From NCBI GenBank assembly GCA_947627135.1, contig CANQUV010000002.1, positions 62,001 to 126,000 of the forward strand: DNA of 64,000 nt, given 5' to 3'. Positions 58,100 to 64,000 of this stretch are shown one piece after another; the stretch's first letter is position 1; the number at the start of each line of letters is the position of its first letter. The translations under genes and the position numbers were made by a program. A model generated the notes under the pieces. That model did not search any database. It was not told the origin of the DNA and worked only from the letters and a program-made list of their open reading frames with translations. The stretch is from an uncultured Clostridia bacterium (GTDB taxonomy: Bacteria > Bacillota > Clostridia > Oscillospirales > Acutalibacteraceae).

Positions 58100-59862
58100 T
58101 GAAGAAAACCTCCGCAGTAAAAAATGTTTTGAAATATTCAAAAACCTATTTGCCATATTTTATTTTTGCTCTCGTTTTTGCCATAATCAGCGTTTCTTTA
58201 ACGCTTTATATTCCAGTTTTGGTAGGTGAAGCAATAGATAATATTATTGCACAGGGACAGGTAAACTTTAAAAATATTTTTAGAATTTTAATGTATATAT
58301 TAGTTTCAATAGCAGGAGTTGTTATATTTCAATGGGCGATGAATTTCTGTACAAATTCAATAAGCTATAAAACGGTAAGAGACTTGCGCAGAGATATTTT
58401 CAAAAAATTTAACACTACTCCGTTATCTTATATTGACTCACACCCTCATGGGGATCTGATCAGCCGAATGGTAAATGATGTTGACGCAATCGGCGATGGT
58501 TTAATTCAGATGATCACTCAGCTTTTTTCAGGGATAGTTACAATTGCAGGCACAATTATTTTTATGATATCAATAGATATAAAAATAGCCCTTATAGTAG
58601 TAATTGTTACTCCTCTTTCTTTGTTTGTTGCGGCTTTTATAGGAAAGCTCTCAAGCAAAAGATTTAGAAAACAACAGGAATTGCAGGGAACAATCAGCGG
58701 TTATGTTGAAGAACTTATAGGCAATCAACAAATAGTTAAATCCTTTTCTTATGAAGAAAGGTCCTTTGAAGGCTTTAAAAAATATAACGCAGAGCTTTAT
58801 ACAGTTGGCTTAAAAGCACAGATTGCAGGTGCTTTGGCAAATCCAAGCACAAGATTTGTAAATGCACTTGTATATGCGTCAGTGGGTATTTTCGGCGCAA
58901 TAACAGCAGTTACCGGAGGAATCACAGTTGGCGGACTTTCCTGCTTTTTAACTTATGCCAACCAATACACAAAACCTTTTAACGAAATCACAGGTGTTTT
59001 AACACAGCTGCAAACTGCAATTGCGGCGGCAAATAGGGTATTTAAAGTATTAGAGGAGGAATCTGAAACTCCGGATAACCCTGAAAATACCTGTTACGCA
59101 AAATCTCAGACTGATACCAAATCAACGCAAAAGGGAACGGTTGAATTCAAAAATGTTTTCTTTTCTTATACAAAGGAAAAAAGTTTAATAGAAAACTTTT
59201 CATTAAAGGTAGAAAAAGGACAGCATATAGCAATTGTAGGACCTACCGGCTGCGGAAAAACCACAATGATTAATCTTCTTATGCGGTTTTATGATGTTAC
59301 TAAAGGAGAAATTCTTGTTGACGGAGTAAATGTTAAGGATATACACAGAAATGTTTTAAGAAGTAAATTCGGAATGGTATTGCAGGACAGCTGGCTATTT
59401 CACGGTACAATCAGAGAAAATCTTATGTACGGCAACGAAAACGCCACAGAGGAGCAAATGATATATTGTGCAAAGCAGGCTTATGCCCACAGCTTTATAA
59501 AGAGAATGCCAAAAGGCTATGATACGGTAATTACTGAGGAAGGTTCAAACCTTTCCCAAGGGCAAAGACAGCTTTTATGTATAGCAAGAGCTATGCTTTC
59601 AAATCCTTCAATGCTGATTCTAGACGAAGCAACAAGCTCCATAGATATTTTAACGGAACAGCGAGTTCAAAAAGCTTTTGCAAAAATTATGGAGGGACGA
59701 ACCAGCTTTATCGTTGCACACAGACTTTCAACTATCAAAGAAAGTGATTTGATACTTGTAATGAATAACGGAAATATCGTAGAGCAAGGAAATCACGAAA
59801 CCCTCTTAAATAAAAACGGATTTTACGCAAAGCTTTATAACAGCCAGTTTGAAAGGCAGTAG
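58099..59862 (+). CDS. ABC transporter, fused permease/ATP-binding protein (half 2)
   Basis: GPTGCGKTTMINLLMRFYD, NLSQGQRQLLCIARAMLSNPSMLILDEATSSID; start overlaps half 1 stop (heterodimer). Confidence 0.94.
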   Translation: MKKTSAVKNVLKYSKTYLPYFIFALVFAIISVSLTLYIPVLVGEAIDNIIAQGQVNFKNIFRILMYILVSIAGVVIFQWAMNFCTNSISYKTVRDLRRDIFKKFNTTPLSYIDSHPHGDLISRMVNDVDAIGDGLIQMITQLFSGIVTIAGTIIFMISIDIKIALIVVIVTPLSLFVAAFIGKLSSKRFRKQQELQGTISGYVEELIGNQQIVKSFSYEERSFEGFKKYNAELYTVGLKAQIAGALANPSTRFVNALVYASVGIFGAITAVTGGITVGGLSCFLTYANQYTKPFNEITGVLTQLQTAIAAANRVFKVLEEESETPDNPENTCYAKSQTDTKSTQKGTVEFKNVFFSYTKEKSLIENFSLKVEKGQHIAIVGPTGCGKTTMINLLMRFYDVTKGEILVDGVNVKDIHRNVLRSKFGMVLQDSWLFHGTIRENLMYGNENATEEQMIYCAKQAYAHSFIKRMPKGYDTVITEEGSNLSQGQRQLLCIARAMLSNPSMLILDEATSSIDILTEQRVQKAFAKIMEGRTSFIVAHRLSTIKESDLILVMNNGNIVEQGNHETLLNKNGFYAKLYNSQFERQ

Positions 59863-59929
59863 TTTAAGAACAAACTCTTATTTCTGTTAAATTTCTATAA
59901 ATTTTCTCATAATTTTTCTTATAAAATCA

Positions 59930-59963
59930 AAACTGCCTTGCTTTTAAAAGTAAGGCAGTTTTT
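59930..59963 (+). terminator. Intrinsic terminator
   Basis: aaactgccttgcttttaaaagtaaggcagttttta. Confidence 0.75.
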
Positions 59964-60048
59964 ATATATAATTTTAGAAAGTTTAAAGCATATCGAAGAA
60001 CAGAGTTATACCAAAAATCAGTTATACGAAAATTGAGCTATACGGAAA

Positions 60049-62103
60049 TCAATTGAGCGTTATAAAATCCATTCCGTTTTCTTCTGCGTAGGTTTCGGCG
60101 GCAGTTCCTTTGTAGCCATAAATCTTATATCCGTCTACCTTATTGAATTTAGGAAAATTATAATATCCGAAACAATATTCGCCTATTTCTGTAACACTTG
60201 CAGGAATGGTTATGCTTGTAAGGCTTGTGCAATCGCAAAACGCATACTCGCCTATTTCTGTAACATTTTCCGAAATCGTTACACTTGTAAGACTTGAGCA
60301 AAATAAAAAAGCTTCACCACCTATGTATGTAACACTATTGGGAATTACCACACTTTCAAGACTATTGCAATTTGCAAATGCCGCTCCTTCAATAATTTTT
60401 ACTCCTTTGCCGATAGTTATGCTTTTAAGGTTTTTGCAAATATAAAATGCATTATAGCCAATGCTTGTAACAGTATCAGGTATTATTACACTGTTTATAT
60501 CATCATTATAAAGGAATGACTCATGACCGATTTCGCTGACTGTACGGCCGTTTATAGTGCTTGGTATATTAATATCTTTCTCTGTTCCTTTATAGCCTGT
60601 AATCATTACTGTACCGTCATCTTTATTCTCAACTTCAAAATCATCGGAATTAACAGGGTCTGTTACAGTCGGATCTGTTGCAGGAGGGTCTGTTACAGGA
60701 GGATCTGTTGCAGGAGGATCTGTTACAGAAGGATTTGTTACAGAAGGGTCTGTTACAGAAGGATTTGTTACAGGCTCATCCTTATATTTTCCTGTTTGAT
60801 TGCCTTCTGCCTGTAAGTTTGCGCAGAAAAGTTGAATATATGTTACGTCCTTCACTTTTGTATTACCGTCATTATCTACATCGCAAACTGTTAGATCAAT
60901 CATATTTTCTCCTAACAGCTTTGCTAAATAAAGCTGAATGTAGGTTGCGTCTTTTACTGTAACTTTGCCGTCATTATCTGCATCGCCCAGAATTTTTGAA
61001 GAAGGATTTGTGGGATTTGTTATAGGCGGGTCTGTTTCAGTTGGCTTTACAGTTGTGGGTTCTGTTGACGGCATTGGTGTTGTCGGGTCTGTTACAGGGT
61101 TATCTAAGCTAATAAATTTAATCCCGTTTTGATTTGCGTATTTTTCAGCGGCTGTTCCGCTGTAACCGGTAATGGTAAGATTTGGACAGCCGGAAAATGC
61201 AGAAGCATTAATACTTGTAACACTTTTGGGAATTGTTATACTTTTAAGACCTGTACAATTTTGAAATGCTCCATTATCAATAGTTTTAACATTTGGAGGA
61301 ATTGTTATACTTACAAGACTTTTGCACCCGGAAAATGCATACCATGGAATATATGTAACACCATTGGGAATTACCACACTATTAAGACTTGTACAACCGT
61401 AAAATACAGAATCTCCCATGCTTGTAACACTGCCGGGTATAGTTACACTTTTAAGACCTGAGCAACCATAAAATACATAATTATCAAGTTTTGTAATACT
61501 ATTGGGAATTACTACACTCCTAAGTCTTGTATTATTCTCAAATGCACTTTCACCAATACTTTTAACTATACCATTGTTAAGCGAGGCAGCTGTTCTGGGT
61601 ATTTCAACATTCGATGAAGTGCCTTTATATTCAGCTAAAACTATATTTCCTATTGAATCATATTTAAAGACAAAGTCACCATCAGAATTATGTTCAGAAT
61701 CTTCTACAATGATATGGAATGATACTGTGGCTGAATACGGGAAATATTGGTCGCCGTAATAATATTTATATTTTAATGTTACTCCATTACTGGAAGTAGT
61801 AGGCTTAACTGCTTTAATTTCGCAGTAATCACTAATTGAATTTATTATATCTACATACTCTTCTCTCGTATCATCTGAGGACCAAATCGGTGAAAATCCG
61901 TTGTGAAGACTTCTAATATTGTTGGCATCAATCGCCATTGATTCACCTACTTTTAGTGTATAAGTTTTTGAACCAAACGGAAAATCAGTAGTTATTGCTC
62001 CCGCAGGAAAAATCACAAGACTTGTCATCAGCAATAAAACCGCTAATAATACAGAAATCGGTTTGCTTATGATTTTTAAGTTTGATTTATTTTTAGTATT
62101 CAT
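60049..62103 (-). CDS. Secreted BspA-type leucine-rich-repeat protein with internal type I dockerin
   Basis: Signal peptide; LRRs (IGESAFENNTRLRSVVIPNSITKL...); dockerin ILGDADNDGKVTVKDATYIQLYLAKL...DVDNDGNTKVKDVTYIQLFCANL; VTDP linker; second LRR block. Confidence 0.88.
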   Translation of the reverse strand: MNTKNKSNLKIISKPISVLLAVLLLMTSLVIFPAGAITTDFPFGSKTYTLKVGESMAIDANNIRSLHNGFSPIWSSDDTREEYVDIINSISDYCEIKAVKPTTSSNGVTLKYKYYYGDQYFPYSATVSFHIIVEDSEHNSDGDFVFKYDSIGNIVLAEYKGTSSNVEIPRTAASLNNGIVKSIGESAFENNTRLRSVVIPNSITKLDNYVFYGCSGLKSVTIPGSVTSMGDSVFYGCTSLNSVVIPNGVTYIPWYAFSGCKSLVSITIPPNVKTIDNGAFQNCTGLKSITIPKSVTSINASAFSGCPNLTITGYSGTAAEKYANQNGIKFISLDNPVTDPTTPMPSTEPTTVKPTETDPPITNPTNPSSKILGDADNDGKVTVKDATYIQLYLAKLLGENMIDLTVCDVDNDGNTKVKDVTYIQLFCANLQAEGNQTGKYKDEPVTNPSVTDPSVTNPSVTDPPATDPPVTDPPATDPTVTDPVNSDDFEVENKDDGTVMITGYKGTEKDINIPSTINGRTVSEIGHESFLYNDDINSVIIPDTVTSIGYNAFYICKNLKSITIGKGVKIIEGAAFANCNSLESVVIPNSVTYIGGEAFLFCSSLTSVTISENVTEIGEYAFCDCTSLTSITIPASVTEIGEYCFGYYNFPKFNKVDGYKIYGYKGTAAETYAEENGMDFITLN
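60659..60778 (-). repeat. 15-bp coding tandem repeat, 8 units (V/A-T-D/N-P-x linker)
   Basis: tctgttacaggagga-type units encoding VTDPP/VTNPS. Confidence 0.9.
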
Positions 62104-62225
62104 TAATTTGCCTCCTTAACCTTTATTTATACAAATTTACACTAAAATAATATCATAATGCACAAGATAAAATCAATAAAAATTTTGTATATTTTTTGTT
62201 GTATTTATTTACTTTTTATAAAATC

Positions 62226-62260
62226 AAAACTGCATTACTTATAAAAGTAAGGCAGTTTTA
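62226..62260 (-). terminator. Intrinsic terminator-like hairpin
   Basis: aaaactgcattacttataaaagtaaggcagtttta. Confidence 0.6.
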
Positions 62261-62328
62261 TATATGATTTTAAAAAGTTTGCAGCATAACTAAAACTGAG
62301 TTATGCTTTAAACCCGATTATGAAAAAA

Positions 62329-64000
62329 TCAAGTAAGCGGTATAAACTCAATTCCGTTTTCTTCTGCGTAGGTTTCGGCGGCTGTTTTGCTGTAACCGTA
62401 AATTTTAAAGCCGTCTACTTTAAGGACTTCCCATATATTATAATCAAAATAATATCCAAAAACTTCTTCGCCTATTTCTTCAACATTTGCAGGGATTGTT
62501 ACACTTGTAAGGCCTGTGTTAAAAAATGCACAGTCACCAATACTCGTAACTCCTTTGCCGATAGTTATATTTTTAAGATTTTCACAATTATAAAATACAC
62601 CATCTCCAATGCTCATAACTCCTTTGCCGATAGTTATATTTTTAAGATTTTTACAATTATAAAATACACCCTCTCCAATACTTGTAACGCTATCGGGTAT
62701 TGTTATTCTTTTAAGGCTTGTGCAATCGGAAAATGCTCTGTACCCAATGCTTGTAACGCTATCGGGTATTGTTACACTTTTAAGACTTGAACAACGGAAA
62801 AATGTAAAACTGCTAATGCTTGTAACACTATTTGGTATTACCACATTTTCAAGGCTTGTGCAATCGGAAAATACATCATTGGCAATTTTTGTAACGCTAT
62901 CGGGTATTGTTATACTTTCAAGGCTTGAACAGTAGTGAAATGCAAATTCACCAATGCTTATAACACTATCAGGTATTATTACACTGTTAATATTTTCATT
63001 ATCAATAAATGCATAATCTCCTATTTCGCTGACTGTACATCCGTTTATAATACCGGGTATAGCAATATTTTGTGCTGTTCCTGTATAGTTTGTAATTACT
63101 ACTGTACCGTCATCTTTATTCTCAACTTCAAAATCATCGGAATTAACAGGGTCTGTTGCAAGCTCATCCTTATATTTCCCTGTTTGATTGCCTTCTGCCT
63201 GTAAGTTTGCGCAGAAAAGTTGAATATATGTTACGTCCTTCACTTTTGTATTACCGTCATTATCTACATCGCAAACTGTTAAATCAATCATATTTTCTCC
63301 TAACAGCTTTGCTAAATAAAGTTGAATGTAGGTTGCGTCTTTTACTGTAACTTTGCCGTCACCATCTGCATCGCCCAGAATTTTTGCAGAAGGATTTGTG
63401 GGATTTGTTATAGGCGGGTCTGTTTCAGTTGGCTTTGCAGTAGTCGGTTGAGTTGTGGGCGGTTGAGTCGTAGGCGGTTCGGTTACGGGAGGATTTGTTG
63501 GAACTGAACCTAATGATATAAACTCAAAACCGTTTTCCTTTGCATAGATTTCAGCGGCTGTTCCGCTATAACCGGTTATTTTAAATCCGTAAATTTTTGT
63601 GTATTCTTCGGTTGTTTCATCAAATGTATATCCAAATGCGTGGCTGCCGATTTTTTTAATGCTCTTTGGCAGGGTCACCGAATATAATAATACATTATTG
63701 CAAAATGCATCTTCTCCGATACTTGTAACAGAGTTGCCTATAACTGCACTGCTTAATCTGCTGCATCCGTAAAATGCATTGTCTCCAATAGTTTTTACGC
63801 TGTCGGGAATAGTTATTTCAGGCAGGCTGATGCATCCGTAAAATGCCTTGTCTTCAATGGTTTCAACCTTTTGAGGAATAGTTACATTATTAAGCTTTTC
63901 CCAATTATAAAAGGCCCCTTCACCAATGGTTTTTAAGTTTGACGGAAGCTTTATACTTTGTAAAGTTGTATTGCCGTCGTAATTATATAAATTTCCGATA
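62329..64000 (-). CDS. BspA-type LRR protein with internal type I dockerin (N-terminus beyond window)
   Basis: The minus-strand frame stays open past the listed Met at 63678 to the window edge (IGNLYNYDGNTTLQSIKLPSNLKTIGEGAFYNWEKLNNVTIPQKV...), so the true 5' end lies outside. Confidence 0.87.
   Translation of the reverse strand, partial: IGNLYNYDGNTTLQSIKLPSNLKTIGEGAFYNWEKLNNVTIPQKVETIEDKAFYGCISLPEITIPDSVKTIGDNAFYGCSRLSSAVIGNSVTSIGEDAFCNNVLLYSVTLPKSIKKIGSHAFGYTFDETTEEYTKIYGFKITGYSGTAAEIYAKENGFEFISLGSVPTNPPVTEPPTTQPPTTQPTTAKPTETDPPITNPTNPSAKILGDADGDGKVTVKDATYIQLYLAKLLGENMIDLTVCDVDNDGNTKVKDVTYIQLFCANLQAEGNQTGKYKDELATDPVNSDDFEVENKDDGTVVITNYTGTAQNIAIPGIINGCTVSEIGDYAFIDNENINSVIIPDSVISIGEFAFHYCSSLESITIPDSVTKIANDVFSDCTSLENVVIPNSVTSISSFTFFRCSSLKSVTIPDSVTSIGYRAFSDCTSLKRITIPDSVTSIGEGVFYNCKNLKNITIGKGVMSIGDGVFYNCENLKNITIGKGVTSIGDCAFFNTGLTSVTIPANVEEIGEEVFGYYFDYNIWEVLKVDGFKIYGYSKTAAETYAEENGIEFIPLT

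Noticed and set aside
60523-60962. Plus-strand ORFs with repeated RRICYRRVCYRR / LLQEDLLQKD
   Set aside because: Antisense shadow of the 15-bp VTDP linker repeat in the LRR-dockerin gene.
62320-62790. Plus-strand 156-aa Cys/Tyr-rich ORF
   Set aside because: Antisense of the LRR repeat region; the repetitiveness mirrors the LRR codons.

Overview
This is a low-GC, gene-dense chromosomal window that looks like a gut Clostridia / Oscillospiraceae (Ruminococcus-like) genome. That placement is inferred from the gene set (spoVAE, lexA, dockerin and CBM25 modules, BspA-type LRRs) and is not proven. Most of it is housekeeping: purL, lexA, fumarase alpha/beta, lepA, crcB, aspS, hisS, mgsA, a minD-like gene, mreBCD plus PBP2, dut, U32 peptidase, zapA, a GH13 enzyme, ABC exporters and a two-component system. 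I saw no rRNA, tRNA, CRISPR array, transposase or prophage. The most interesting items are: (1) a tandem pair of acyltransferase-3 genes, each with an in-frame G9 tract (phase-variation candidates) and a mosaic centre; (2) a co-oriented aquaporin / pentameric ligand-gated-channel-like protein / voltage-gated K+ channel / small membrane protein cluster; (3) a secreted subtilase with three CBM25-like starch-binding modules; (4) two adjacent BspA-LRR proteins with an internal dockerin between LRR blocks; (5) a candidate small RNA with two C-rich anti-Shine-Dalgarno motifs; (6) structured and tandem intergenic repeats near 38.4-38.6 kb. All family calls come from reading motifs in the translations. 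No database search was run.
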